NCBI RefSeq assembly: GCF_052156635.1
Contig: NZ_JBQKUO010000002.1
Span: 496,001 to 560,000, forward strand
Reading direction: 5' to 3'
DNA length: 64,000 nucleotides
Origin: Nitrospina sp052156635
GTDB lineage: Bacteria; Nitrospinota; Nitrospinia; Nitrospinales; Nitrospinaceae
Each line of letters starts with the position of its first letter. Within the stretch, counting starts at the first letter, position 1. The notes beneath the pieces were generated by a model. It was not told where the DNA came from. It ran no database searches and saw nothing but the letters and a program-made list of their open reading frames with translations. Below are positions 35,364 to 43,846 of the stretch, in pieces. A program made the position numbers and the translations under genes.

Positions 35364-35479
35364 AGAGTTAGGCGCATTTCGTGTTGAATTTCCATTGATC
35401 CCAGTTTATCATGGGACCCGATCAAACCAAGAACAGACATGCCGAGCAGGGATTATCCGGATTCAGTCGGCTCCGGGCC

Positions 35480-35507
35480 TTGATCCCTGTTTTGATTATT
35501 GTATAAT
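35480..35507 (+). promoter_or_regulatory. Predicted promoter for the chlorite-dismutase-family gene
   Basis: TTGATC (35480-35485), 16-nt spacer, perfect TATAAT (35502-35507). Transcription would start near 35514, about 31 nt before the gene. Confidence 0.6.
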
Positions 35508-35544
35508 TTGGCAAACTTTAACAACCGAGGATAGAGGTTGAGCT

Positions 35545-36492
35545 ATGGCAATCGATGACAAAGAGCTGGAACAATTAATGCCGGAAACGAGCCTGAACTG
35601 GACCGAAGATGCCAAAGCCCGGATGCTGAATGTGCCCTTTTTCGTACGGAAAAGCGTGGTCCGCGGGATCGAACAGTACGCCCGGGATAAATCCATTGAA
35701 TTGATAGACGACGACGTGGTCTCCCGGGCCCGGCAGGAGCGTGAAGGTGAAGCGATTGCCAAAATGCAGGCCGAGCGGAAAGCGCGGGAAGCGCAGCCAG
35801 GAAGCCGCCGCCAGTACGTCAACTTCGCATTCTACAAGCTGGATTCGGCGTTCCGGCGCCTGCCGCAGGCCGAGATCGATGCAGCGAAGGAAGAGTTCAT
35901 CAATGTGCTGGAAGATTACGACGCGCAGGACGGGACGATCGTCCTCGCCTATTCCACCGTGGGTGTCCGCTGCGATTCCGAAATCATGCTGTGGCGGATT
36001 TCCTATGAAATGGAAAACTTCCAGAAAATGACCACCGCAATGTTGCGCACCAAACTGGGAAAGTACCTCGACACCACGTATTCGTACTTTTCGCAGACGA
36101 AGCGGTCGATGTACATGGACCTGTTCAACCCGGAGCACGAGGAAGACCGGACGCACATCATTCCGGGCAAGGCCAAGTACCTTTTCATCTATCCGTTCAC
36201 CAAGAAACGCGAATGGTACCTGCTTTCCAAGTACGCACGGCAGGGCATCATGGACGAGCACATTTACGTGGGAAACCAGTATCCGTCGGTGAAACTGAAC
36301 ACCACGTACTGCTTCGGTCTGGACGACTACGATTTCGTCGTGGCGTTCGAAACGGATTACCCGGACGATTTCCTCGACCTGGTCATGGACCTGCGGGAGA
36401 CGGAAGGCAGCCGTTACACGGAAAAAGACACGCCGATTTTTTCCTGCACGGCGATGTCCATTCGCGATGCGGTGGAAACGCTGGGCGTTTGA
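35545..36492 (+). CDS. chdC: Chlorite-dismutase-family heme protein, likely coproheme decarboxylase, with N-terminal PCP_red-like domain
   Basis: 315 aa. Residues ~16-62 (LNWTEDAKARMLNVPFFVRK) match the PCP_red domain found in light-independent protochlorophyllide reductase. Residues ~88-310 are a Cld-family domain. Tyr216-Pro-x-x-Lys220 (YPFTK) corresponds to the catalytic Tyr and Lys of coproheme decarboxylase (ChdC/HemQ); His239 in MDEHIYVG is the proximal heme ligand; position 252, thirteen residues on, is Asn, whereas true chlorite dismutases have Arg there. I therefore favour the final step of coproporphyrin-dependent heme synthesis over chlorite detoxification. Start ATG has GAGG upstream. 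Single gene with its own promoter and terminator. Confidence 0.8.
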   Translation: MAIDDKELEQLMPETSLNWTEDAKARMLNVPFFVRKSVVRGIEQYARDKSIELIDDDVVSRARQEREGEAIAKMQAERKAREAQPGSRRQYVNFAFYKLDSAFRRLPQAEIDAAKEEFINVLEDYDAQDGTIVLAYSTVGVRCDSEIMLWRISYEMENFQKMTTAMLRTKLGKYLDTTYSYFSQTKRSMYMDLFNPEHEEDRTHIIPGKAKYLFIYPFTKKREWYLLSKYARQGIMDEHIYVGNQYPSVKLNTTYCFGLDDYDFVVAFETDYPDDFLDLVMDLRETEGSRYTEKDTPIFSCTAMSIRDAVETLGV

Positions 36493-36528
36493 TCTCCGCG
36501 CTGCAAAAGTAAAATCACTTGGAAAAAC

Positions 36529-36559
36529 AAAAGCCGCTCCTTTTCGGAGCGGCTTTTTT
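36529..36559 (+). terminator. Rho-independent terminator after chdC
   Basis: GCCGCTCC (36533-36540), TTTTC loop, GGAGCGGC (36546-36553), then six T. The A-run on the left arm means it could also stop minus-strand transcription from the J-domain gene. Confidence 0.9.
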
Positions 36560-36590
36560 ATTTTGCGCCAAAAAATGAGGAAGAGGGTAT

Positions 36591-37268
36591 TTACATCGAG
36601 CCCTCTGCCCGCAGTTGCCCGAATTCCCACTGCCCTCCGTACGCCTTTCCATCGGAGATGAGCACCCCCTCGCCGTGCGGCATGTCATCCTGGAAACGGC
36701 CTACGTAACGGTCGCCGTTGGCATAGATGTATGTGCCGCGACCGCACATGGCATCTTCCGCAAATTCCCCCGTATAGGTGTCGCCGTTGGCGAAGGTCAT
36801 CTTGCCGTTGCCATGTGCCTTGTTGAACCGGAACTGACCCGTGTACACATCGCCGTTGGAACGCACATAGTGGCCCATGCCGTGCATCATGCCATTGTGG
36901 AACTGGCCCTCGTAACGGTCGCCGTTGTTGAAAGTCTGGATGAAGTACCCCGGTATGTCGGTTTCCGCACGGACACCGGGAGGCGGCGGCTGGGTGGCTC
37001 TGCCGAAATCGGGGTTGAAGGGCCGCTGGAAACCGCTGAACCGGTCCTCCTCGTAAAATCCCTGCTGGCGGTTGGTGTGCAGGTCCACCAGCTTCTGGTA
37101 CGCTTCGGTTATGGAGGAAAACAGATCATGGGCTTTTTTCTGCGCGGACTCATCTGCAGTAGGAAAGCGGTCGGGGTGCCATTTCTTGACCTGCTCCTTG
37201 TACGCCTTTTTGATTTCCGTCAGGCTGGCCCTGGAAGAAACGCCGAGTATTTTGTAGTACTGCATCAT
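36591..37268 (-). CDS. J-domain protein fused to MORN repeats
   Basis: 225 aa. Residues ~1-65 are a DnaJ domain (YYKILGVSSRASLTEIKKAY, with the HPD motif in KKWHPDRF) that would stimulate an Hsp70. After a Pro-rich linker, residues ~108-222 hold about five MORN repeats (NGDRYEGQFHNGMMHG, NGDVYTGQFRFNKAHG, NGDTYTGEFAEDAMCG, NGDRYVGRFQDDMPHG). MORN repeats are usually linked to membrane or lipid association. The glycine/phenylalanine and zinc-finger regions of DnaJ are missing. It follows accD by about 50 nt and may be the last gene of that run. Confidence 0.85.
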   Translation of the reverse strand: MMQYYKILGVSSRASLTEIKKAYKEQVKKWHPDRFPTADESAQKKAHDLFSSITEAYQKLVDLHTNRQQGFYEEDRFSGFQRPFNPDFGRATQPPPPGVRAETDIPGYFIQTFNNGDRYEGQFHNGMMHGMGHYVRSNGDVYTGQFRFNKAHGNGKMTFANGDTYTGEFAEDAMCGRGTYIYANGDRYVGRFQDDMPHGEGVLISDGKAYGGQWEFGQLRAEGSM

Positions 37269-37321
37269 AAGCCGATCTCACTTCCATCCGGGTCGAGGTG
37301 GAATCGACTTTCTATTATAAT

Positions 37322-38176
37322 TCAATTCGGCTGTGCGACGATAGGGGTGTTTTTGAACAGGGAAAGCAGATTGGCGATACGCCGTTTCATGTCCTTGCGG
37401 TGCACGACTTGATCGATGAGGCCGTGGTCCAGAAGGAATTCAGCGCGCTGAAATCCTTCCGGCAGTTTCTGTTTGATTGTCTGCTCGATGACGCGGGGCC
37501 CTGCAAAACCGACGAGCGCGCCCGGCTCGGCCAGGATGGCATCCCCAAGCATGGCGAAACTGGCTGAGACGCCGCCCATGGTGGGGTCGGTCAACACCGA
37601 GATGTAGGGTACGCCTTCCTCAGCGAGCTTATTCAGGGCCGCCGACGTCTTCGCCATTTGCATCAGTGAAAAGATACCTTCCTGCATGCGTGCCCCGCCG
37701 GAGCAGCTTACGATGACCAGCGCCGACTTGTCTTCCCGTGCGCGTTCGATGGCGCGGGTGATTTTTTCGCCGACCACCGATCCCATGCTGCCGCCAAGAA
37801 ATTCGAAATCAAAAACGCACAACTCCACCTGGTGGTCTTCCAACTTGCCGGTTCCGCAGACCACGGAGTCGGTGCTGTTTCGCACCTTGAGCAGACTTTT
37901 GACGCGGTCCTTGTAGCGCTTTTTGTCCTTGAAGCGGATGGGGTCGCCGGAAATCAGGTTGGCGTCTTTTTCTTCAAATGTACCGGGATTGACAAGCAGT
38001 TGAACCCGGTCCGAATACGTCATGCGAAAATGAAAATCGCACTTCGGGCACACATGCAGATTGTCAATCAGGTCAATCTGGTAAATCTGTTCTTTGCAGG
38101 ATTTACATTCCACCCACGCTTCTTTGGTTTTGGGTAATTTGCGACCCACACCGGGAAATTTATCGAACCAGGCCAT
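37322..38176 (-). CDS. accD: Acetyl-CoA carboxylase carboxyltransferase subunit beta
   Basis: 284 aa subunit that, with AccA, transfers carboxyl from carboxybiotin to acetyl-CoA for fatty-acid synthesis. The N-terminal zinc ribbon C-x2-C...C-x2-C (CKSC, CPKC) is complete, and VIVSCSGGARMQEGIFSLMQ, LTDPTMGGVSASFAMLGD and GFAGPRVIEQT are the carboxyltransferase motifs. Start set at the ATG at 38176 (MAWFDKF); a TTG four codons upstream is less likely. It lies 52 nt after pssA, giving a lipid-synthesis block psd-pssA-accD. Confidence 0.95.
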   Translation of the reverse strand: MAWFDKFPGVGRKLPKTKEAWVECKSCKEQIYQIDLIDNLHVCPKCDFHFRMTYSDRVQLLVNPGTFEEKDANLISGDPIRFKDKKRYKDRVKSLLKVRNSTDSVVCGTGKLEDHQVELCVFDFEFLGGSMGSVVGEKITRAIERAREDKSALVIVSCSGGARMQEGIFSLMQMAKTSAALNKLAEEGVPYISVLTDPTMGGVSASFAMLGDAILAEPGALVGFAGPRVIEQTIKQKLPEGFQRAEFLLDHGLIDQVVHRKDMKRRIANLLSLFKNTPIVAQPN

Positions 38177-38228
38177 AATGATTGTCAACTCGTCTCAATG
38201 AGTGTTGGTTGAAGTTAAGGACAATTGT

Positions 38229-38987
38229 TCATTTTTTGCGGTGAGGAATTTCCCTCGATGGTTGAGACCCGATTTTGCGCAGGAGTCCGGTGAGCCAGAG
38301 CGTCGGACCCGACATCACGTAAAGCAGGCTCAGCCCGAAAAATGCGATCTTGGGAATCGTTGCCACCGCGTACACGAACAGCACGACAAATACGAACCGC
38401 GTGAACGTCACGCGTTTTTTGAACGCCAGCTTTTTGAAAGCCGGGTACCGGATGTTGCTCACCATCAAAAACGCCAGCAGGTACACCACACCGACCATGA
38501 TCATGGGATTGAGCCGCGTCGCGAACAAATCTTCAAAGGCAATGATGATGGAGGCGATCATGGCGGCCGCCGCCGGAATGGCAAGCCCGATGAAATTATC
38601 GCTGGACGGGTCCGGTTGGGTGACGTTGAACCGCGCCAGGCGCAACGCACCGCAAAGCAGGAACAGAAACGCCGCCATCCACCCCAGCCGTCCAAAGGGT
38701 TGCAGGACCCAGCTGTAGGCAAGCAGGGCGGGGGCCATGCCGAACGAGATCACATCCGCCAGGGAATCGTACTCGAAGCCGAAAGCGCTGGTGGTTTTTG
38801 TCAGGCGCGCCACGCGGCCATCGAGGATGTCGAAGACGATGGCCAGGCCGATCGCCACGGCGCCCTGGAAGTACTGCTCGCTCAAGGCGGCAATCAAGGC
38901 ATAAAACCCGCAAAAGACATTCCCCGTGGTGAACAGGCTGGGAAGGATGTAAATGCCTTTTTTCAGTTTTTCCGGCGGTTTGATCAT
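38229..38987 (-). CDS. pssA: CDP-diacylglycerol-serine O-phosphatidyltransferase
   Basis: 252 aa integral membrane enzyme making phosphatidylserine from CDP-diacylglycerol and serine. The CDP-alcohol phosphotransferase signature D-G-x2-A-R-x8-G-x3-D-x3-D is seen in DILDGRVARLTKTTSAFGFE and YDSLADVISFG. Six or more membrane helices. Its start overlaps the psd stop by 4 nt (ATGA), showing translational coupling of consecutive steps of phosphatidylethanolamine synthesis. Confidence 0.93.
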   Translation of the reverse strand: MIKPPEKLKKGIYILPSLFTTGNVFCGFYALIAALSEQYFQGAVAIGLAIVFDILDGRVARLTKTTSAFGFEYDSLADVISFGMAPALLAYSWVLQPFGRLGWMAAFLFLLCGALRLARFNVTQPDPSSDNFIGLAIPAAAAMIASIIIAFEDLFATRLNPMIMVGVVYLLAFLMVSNIRYPAFKKLAFKKRVTFTRFVFVVLFVYAVATIPKIAFFGLSLLYVMSGPTLWLTGLLRKIGSQPSREIPHRKK

Positions 38988-39628
38988 GACGAGTTTCCGG
39001 GATCCAGAAATCCGATGATGGAACTGCCTCCACTCACCTTGTCTCCGACCTGAACTTCAATCCTGCTCGACCTGGGCAGAAACAAATCGGTTCGCGAGCC
39101 GAACCGGATCAACCCCATACGCTGCCCCAGTTCGTAGCGATCGCCTTCTTTCGCCCAGCAGACGATGCGGCGGGCGATCAATCCGGCAATCTGCTTCATC
39201 AGTACCTGCTCGCGGCCGGTGTCGATGAGCAATGCGTTTTGCTCGTTTTCGGCCGAGGCCTTGTGACTGGCCGCGTTGAGGAAACTTCCCTTGTTGTAGC
39301 GGACCGCCTCAATGCGGCCGGCAACCGGAACGCGGTTGACGTGAACGTTGAACACGTTCAAAAAAATGCTGACCCGCATCATCGGTTCTTTCAAAAGCGG
39401 GTCGGTGTCTTCCGCGATCTCGACGACCTTGCCGTCCGCAGGCGAAACCACCACGTTGTCTTTCTGTGGGATGGCCCGCTCCGGGTCGCGGAAAAAGTTG
39501 AGACAGAACAACAGGGCCAGCCCGAAAAACAACGTGCCCCAGTGCATGGACAACGCCGCGAATACGACGGTGACCAAGGCCAACGGGATGATGAAGCGGA
39601 AACCGTCCGCGACGATTGGAATGCGCAT
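38984..39628 (-). CDS. psd: Phosphatidylserine decarboxylase proenzyme (short type)
   Basis: 214 aa. Two membrane helices at the N-terminus, then FRDPERAIPQKDNVVVSPAD, VFNVHVNRVPVAGRI, GLIRFGSRTDLFLP and the autocleavage region VSGGSSIIG, where a serine becomes the pyruvoyl cofactor. The short form is common in bacteria without the long E. coli type. It makes phosphatidylethanolamine from the PssA product. It starts 15 nt after ilvC. Confidence 0.93.
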   Translation of the reverse strand: MRIPIVADGFRFIIPLALVTVVFAALSMHWGTLFFGLALLFCLNFFRDPERAIPQKDNVVVSPADGKVVEIAEDTDPLLKEPMMRVSIFLNVFNVHVNRVPVAGRIEAVRYNKGSFLNAASHKASAENEQNALLIDTGREQVLMKQIAGLIARRIVCWAKEGDRYELGQRMGLIRFGSRTDLFLPRSSRIEVQVGDKVSGGSSIIGFLDPGNSS

Positions 39629-39643
39629 GGTGTCTCCGCCCGG

Positions 39644-40645
39644 TCAGTCGAGCTTTTTGCCGACGAACGGCATCATGCCCCGCAGGCGTTCGCCCACTTC
39701 CTCAATCATGTGGTCCGCATCTTTTTTCAGCAAGGCGTTGTACACCGGGCGGTTGGCCTGGTTCTCCACGATAAACTCCTTGGCAAACTGGCCACTCTGG
39801 ATTTCGCCCAGGATCTTTTTCATCTCCTTGCGGGTTTCGTCGGTGATGACGCGCGGACCGCGTGTCACATCGCCATAGGCCGCCGTGGTGCTGATAGAGT
39901 ACCGCATGTTGCCGATGCCGCCTTCGTAAATCAGATCCACAATGAGTTTCAGCTCGTGCAGGCATTCGAAATAGGCGAGGTCCGGGTTGTAACCCGCCTC
40001 GACCAGCGTGTCGAACCCGGCGCGGATGAGTTCCGTCACGCCGCCGCACAACACCACCTGCTCGCCGAACAGGTCGGTTTCGGTCTCTTCGCGGAAACTG
40101 GTTTCCAGTACGCCCGCCCGGGTGCCGCCGATGGCCTTGGCATAGGCGAGGGCGACCTTCTTGGCGTTCTTGGTGACGTCCTGCTGAATGGCCATGAGGC
40201 AGGGAACGCCGGCGCCCTGCTCAAACGTGCGGCGTACCAGGTGACCCGGTCCTTTCGGAGCGATCATGAAGACGTCGACAAAGTCCGGCGGCACCACCTG
40301 TCCGAAGTGGATGTTGAAGCCGTGACCGAAGGCGATGGCGTTTCCTTTTTTAAGGTGCGGCAGGATTTCGTTATCGTACAGGGCGCGCTGTTTGTCGTCC
40401 GGTACGAGGATCATGATGATGTCCGCGGCTTTGGATGCTTCCGGCACAGTCATGACCTTCAACCCGTCTTTTTTGGCGCGGTCCCAGAAGCGGCTTTCCT
40501 TGCGCAGGCCGACCACGACCTTGATGCCGCTGTCGTGCAGGTTGCGGGCGTGAGCATGCCCCTGGCTGCCGTAACCGATGATGGCAACGGTCTTGCTTTT
40601 TATATTCTTGATATCAGCATCTTTGTTGTAATAAATCTTCGACAA
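39644..40645 (-). CDS. ilvC: Ketol-acid reductoisomerase (class I)
   Basis: 333 aa, exactly class I size. IIGYGSQGHAHARNLHDSG is the Rossmann motif, GLRKESRFW the coenzyme-specificity loop (serine suggests NADPH), and the Mg-binding ETSFREETETDLFGEQ with CLHELKLIVDLIYEGG are intact. It catalyses the second common step in valine and isoleucine synthesis. It follows ilvN by 30 nt and precedes psd by 15 nt. Confidence 0.96.
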   Translation of the reverse strand: MSKIYYNKDADIKNIKSKTVAIIGYGSQGHAHARNLHDSGIKVVVGLRKESRFWDRAKKDGLKVMTVPEASKAADIIMILVPDDKQRALYDNEILPHLKKGNAIAFGHGFNIHFGQVVPPDFVDVFMIAPKGPGHLVRRTFEQGAGVPCLMAIQQDVTKNAKKVALAYAKAIGGTRAGVLETSFREETETDLFGEQVVLCGGVTELIRAGFDTLVEAGYNPDLAYFECLHELKLIVDLIYEGGIGNMRYSISTTAAYGDVTRGPRVITDETRKEMKKILGEIQSGQFAKEFIVENQANRPVYNALLKKDADHMIEEVGERLRGMMPFVGKKLD

Positions 40646-40675
40646 GATTCTCTCCTATTCGCTCTGAATTTATTT

Positions 40676-41164
40676 TCAGTTGATCGACCGCATTCCGCGG
40701 CCCAGGGCGATGCGTCCGGACCGCACCAATTCCTTGATACCCAAAGGACGCAACAACTCCAGAAAGCCGCGCAGTTTGCCCTCGTCACCGGTGATCTCAA
40801 TGGTATACGTGGCCGGGCTCACGTCCACCACTTTGGCGCGGAAGATTTCCACAATCCGCAGGATCTCTTCCCGGTTTTTCGGTTCAGCGTTCATTTTGAT
40901 CAGCAACATTTCCCGGTCGATGAAACTTTCTTCCGTCAGGTCCACAACCTTGATGATGTCGACCAGCTTGTTGAGCTGTTTGGTGATCTGCTCGATTTTT
41001 TTATCGTCACCGCGGGTCACGATGGTCATGCGGGAGATGTTGGGCTCGCTGGTTTCGGCCACGTTGAGGCTTTCGATATTGAAGCCGCGGCCGCTGAACA
41101 AACCGGAAATGCGCGAAAGCACGCCGAATTTGTTATTCACGAGGACTGAAATAGTATGTTGCAT
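40676..41164 (-). CDS. ilvN: Acetolactate synthase small (regulatory) subunit
   Basis: 162 aa. MQHTISVLVNNKFGVLSRIS begins the ACT domain that binds valine for feedback inhibition; RMTIVTRGDDKKIEQITKQL and GDEGKLRGFLELLRPLGIKE are the other family blocks. Start taken at the ATG at 41164, with GGGAA just upstream; an ATG at 41224 is in frame but adds 20 atypical residues. The catalytic partner ilvB, normally directly upstream, is not in the window. Confidence 0.93.
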   Translation of the reverse strand: MQHTISVLVNNKFGVLSRISGLFSGRGFNIESLNVAETSEPNISRMTIVTRGDDKKIEQITKQLNKLVDIIKVVDLTEESFIDREMLLIKMNAEPKNREEILRIVEIFRAKVVDVSPATYTIEITGDEGKLRGFLELLRPLGIKELVRSGRIALGRGMRSIN

Positions 41165-41251
41165 GGGATTCCCGGTTTCGGAATTAATCGGTTTGGGTAT
41201 GGTGTTCAGGGTAATCGGGAGCATATGTTAACAAAATCGGTAGGTTATTTC

Positions 41252-41280
41252 TATATAATTGTAAACTTTGGCCTTGTGAA
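41252..41280 (-). promoter_or_regulatory. Predicted promoter for the ilvN-ilvC-psd-pssA-accD run
   Basis: Minus strand: TTCACA (41280-41275), 17-nt spacer, TATATA (41257-41252). Transcription would start near 41246, about 80 nt before ilvN. Confidence 0.5.
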
Positions 41281-41286
41281 TCTTTT

Positions 41287-41337
41287 CCGAAGCACGGGCT
41301 TCGGGGAAGTTGGGGGTCCCGGCCCAAGCCGGGCCCC
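41287..41337 (-). terminator. Two GC-rich hairpins after rph
   Basis: Directly after the rph stop: a 10-bp stem with a bulged base (41313-41337) and CCGAAGC-ACGG-GCTTCGG (41287-41304). No T-run follows either, so termination there is uncertain; they could instead stabilise the 3' end. Confidence 0.4.
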
Positions 41338-41339
41338 TT

Positions 41340-42065
41340 TCAGTCCAGCTTGCCGATCGCTTTCTCCTGGAGGTCAATCAGGTCCTTGATGCCCTTGCCG
41401 GCCAGCCCCAGCATTTCCTGCATGTCCTTGTCGGAAAACGGGTCGCGCTCGGCGGTGCCCTGGACCTCGATGAAGTGTCCCTGGCCCGTTTTGACGACGT
41501 TGAAGTCCACGCCTGCCGTGGAGTCCTCACTGTAATCCAGGTCCAGCAGTTTGTTTCCGTCCAGCATGCCCACGCTGGTGGCGGCGACGAAATCCTTGAC
41601 GGGGATGAAATCGATCATTTTGTTTTTATGGAGGTGCTTGAGCGCCAGGCAGACCGCCACGAAGGCCCCGGTGATGGAGGCGGTGCGGGTGCCCCCGTCC
41701 GCCTGGATCACGTCGCAATCCACCCAGATGGTTCGTTCCCCCAGGTTTTCGAGGTCCACTACGGTCCGCAGGGACCGGCCGATCAGCCGCTGGATTTCCA
41801 TGGTGCGGCCACCGACTTTGCCTCGGGTGGATTCACGCTGTGATCGCGTGTGGGTGGAGCGGGGCAACATGGAATATTCTGCCGTCACCCAGCCCTGTCC
41901 CTGATCGCGCAGAAACGGCGGCACTTTCTCTTCGACGCTGGCGGTGCAAATCACTTTGGTTTCGCCCACGGTGATGAGGACGGAGCCCTCGGCGTGCTTG
42001 ATAAAATTCTTTTTGATGCTCACCGGTCTCATCTGAGTGGGCGTGCGTCCGTCGTTTCGCTTCAT
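41340..42065 (-). CDS. rph: Ribonuclease PH
   Basis: 241 aa phosphate-dependent 3'-5' exoribonuclease that trims tRNA 3' ends. RNDGRTPTQMRPVSIKKNFI, SVLITVGETKVICTASVEE, RDQGQGWVTAEYSMLPRSTH, the RGKVGGRTMEIQRLIGRSLR basic block, and DADGG-like CDVIQADGGTRTASITGAFV are all present. Length is normal. Often next to rdgB; not here. Divergent from the bactofilin gene. Confidence 0.95.
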   Translation of the reverse strand: MKRNDGRTPTQMRPVSIKKNFIKHAEGSVLITVGETKVICTASVEEKVPPFLRDQGQGWVTAEYSMLPRSTHTRSQRESTRGKVGGRTMEIQRLIGRSLRTVVDLENLGERTIWVDCDVIQADGGTRTASITGAFVAVCLALKHLHKNKMIDFIPVKDFVAATSVGMLDGNKLLDLDYSEDSTAGVDFNVVKTGQGHFIEVQGTAERDPFSDKDMQEMLGLAGKGIKDLIDLQEKAIGKLD

Positions 42066-42256
42066 GTAATTCTCCGTTGGGCTGGTGAGCGGGATGGGCC
42101 GAAAAAAATAAAAGGGGTAAAATATCAGGAATTTCGCATTTTAGCAACGTTGAGGCGGTGTGTGGGTCCTCATTCCGAAAAAAATCACTAACCTTTTAAT
42201 TTTGAACCAGTTATACTGACCTCCGTCAGTCAGGAATTCATTGAAAGGAAGCATGG

Positions 42257-42778
42257 ATGGATTCATTCATACAAAAAGGAGTCACCTTGAAAGGCGTTTT
42301 GCGCGTCAAGGGTGTGGTGCTGGTGGAAGGCCGTGTTGAGGGCGAGGTGTTTGCCGCCGACCACCTGATCGTCGGTGAGTCGGGCAACGTCCTGGGAAAT
42401 ATCCAGGCCGGACACCTGACCAACCGGGGCACCATCCAGGGAGACGTCTCGGCAGGCAACAAGGTGGTGCTGGTGGAAAAAAGCCATCTGACCGGAGATA
42501 TCTCGGCCTTTCAACTTGTGGTTGAAGAGGGGTCGGTTTTTGACGGACGCTGCAAAATGCTTTCAAAACCCACCTATCAGCCGAAACCGGAAACCCCGGA
42601 GCCACCACTGCCTGAAACGAACGGGGGTCCCAAAAACGGTGCCCAGTCCAAAACGGCTTCGACCGAAAAACCCGCGACAAAGGTTGCTTCCGATAAAAAC
42701 CAGGCATCGAAGGACAAAGGCAATAAACCGTCCGGTTCGGGCGTCGGTAATTTCTTCCGCCAGCTGTTTTCTGGATAA
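42257..42778 (+). CDS. Bactofilin
   Basis: 173 aa. Residues ~8-100 form a right-handed beta-helix of the bactofilin family (VTLKGVLRVKGVVLVEGRVE, LIVGESGNVLGNIQAGHLTN, GTIQGDVSAGNKVVLVEKS). Bactofilins polymerise without nucleotide into membrane-bound filaments that position wall enzymes. A ~60-residue Lys/Pro/Ser-rich disordered tail ends in a short hydrophobic FFRQLFSG, a plausible interaction or membrane tip. AAGGAAG precedes the ATG. Alone; no LytM-type M23 peptidase gene adjacent as in many bactofilin loci. Confidence 0.9.
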   Translation: MDSFIQKGVTLKGVLRVKGVVLVEGRVEGEVFAADHLIVGESGNVLGNIQAGHLTNRGTIQGDVSAGNKVVLVEKSHLTGDISAFQLVVEEGSVFDGRCKMLSKPTYQPKPETPEPPLPETNGGPKNGAQSKTASTEKPATKVASDKNQASKDKGNKPSGSGVGNFFRQLFSG

Positions 42779-42800
42779 GGCCTGGTCACGGCCCGCCGGT

Positions 42801-43742
42801 TCAAAACAGACCCAATCCTTTGGCGCCGATATAAAACGCGTAGCCGGCAAGCAACACCACACCCCCTCCTTTTTCCAGACGGTGTTTCATGTTGATCATG
42901 ATGAGAAGCATGCAGGTGAGGGCCGTCGTGAAAATGAGGTCGGCCCGGATCGGTTCCTGAATCATTAAGGGATCTATGGACGCGGTGGCACCGAGTACCA
43001 GGAAAATGTTGAATATATTGCTGCCGAACACGTTGCCCAGCGCCATTTCCCCATGGCCCCGCATGGCGGACATGGTGGAAGAAACGATTTCCGGCAGACT
43101 GGTGCCTATGGCAATGATGGTAACTCCGATGAACCATTCGCTAATTCCGAAACTGCGTGCCAGGCTGACACCTCCAACCACCATGCCGCGTGCGCCCGCC
43201 ACCAGCAGTACCAGACCCACCACAATCAGGATAAACTGAAACCCGATCGGCTTCCCGCGGAACCATTTCAGTTCGTCCTCAAAATGAAGCAGCGACTCTT
43301 CTTCGTCTTTCAAGGCCCGGGCGATGTACCACCCAATTCCGGCAAGAAACAGCAATCCTTCCCAACGAACCAGCCCCTGGTCCCAGGAAAATAAAATCAG
43401 CAGGAAGGATGCTATGAGGAGGGGAGGGGTTTCCAGCCGGAAACGGGCCTTGTCGATGGGGACAGGAACCAGCAGCGCGGTGAGGCCGAGCACCAGGCCG
43501 ACGTTGGCGATGTTGCTGCCGACCACGTTCCCCATGGCCACTTCCGGCGAGCCTTCCAGGGCCGCCAGCAGACTGACCGCCAGCTCCGGAGCGGAGGTGC
43601 CGAAGCCCATCACCGTGGCGCCAATCACGAAAGGACTGACCCGGTAATGCTGGGCAATGCGCAGGCATCCCCCGATCAGCAGTTCCCCTCCGTAATACAG
43701 GAGGGCGAGACCTCCCAGTATGAAAATGATGTCCAGAAGCAT
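42801..43742 (-). CDS. CaCA family Na+/Ca2+ antiporter (YrbG-like)
   Basis: 313 aa inner-membrane exchanger with ten or so helices in two inverted halves. Both alpha-repeats are intact: GFGTSAPELAVSLLAAL near the start and AIGTSLPEIVSSTMSAM in the second half, each followed by GN(V)xGSN(I). It probably exports Ca2+ in exchange for Na+ or H+, sensible for a marine organism. Convergent with the bactofilin gene. Confidence 0.92.
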   Translation of the reverse strand: MLLDIIFILGGLALLYYGGELLIGGCLRIAQHYRVSPFVIGATVMGFGTSAPELAVSLLAALEGSPEVAMGNVVGSNIANVGLVLGLTALLVPVPIDKARFRLETPPLLIASFLLILFSWDQGLVRWEGLLFLAGIGWYIARALKDEEESLLHFEDELKWFRGKPIGFQFILIVVGLVLLVAGARGMVVGGVSLARSFGISEWFIGVTIIAIGTSLPEIVSSTMSAMRGHGEMALGNVFGSNIFNIFLVLGATASIDPLMIQEPIRADLIFTTALTCMLLIMINMKHRLEKGGGVVLLAGYAFYIGAKGLGLF

Positions 43743-43846
43743 GAATGGGGTTCTAGGGGTTGGAATTAAAATGCGCGTGGAGGCAAGTCGACATTTGAAG
43801 ATATCAGGTTAAATAAGCAAAGAAAATAGAAATCAGAAAAGAGATG

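Noticed and set aside
35545..36492. Labelling the gene as a true chlorite dismutase
   Set aside because: The distal Arg of chlorite dismutases is Asn252, and Tyr216/Lys220 match coproheme decarboxylase instead.
39239..41149. 636-residue open frame on the plus strand opposite psd, ilvC and ilvN
   Set aside because: Antisense to three certain genes; no recognisable domains.
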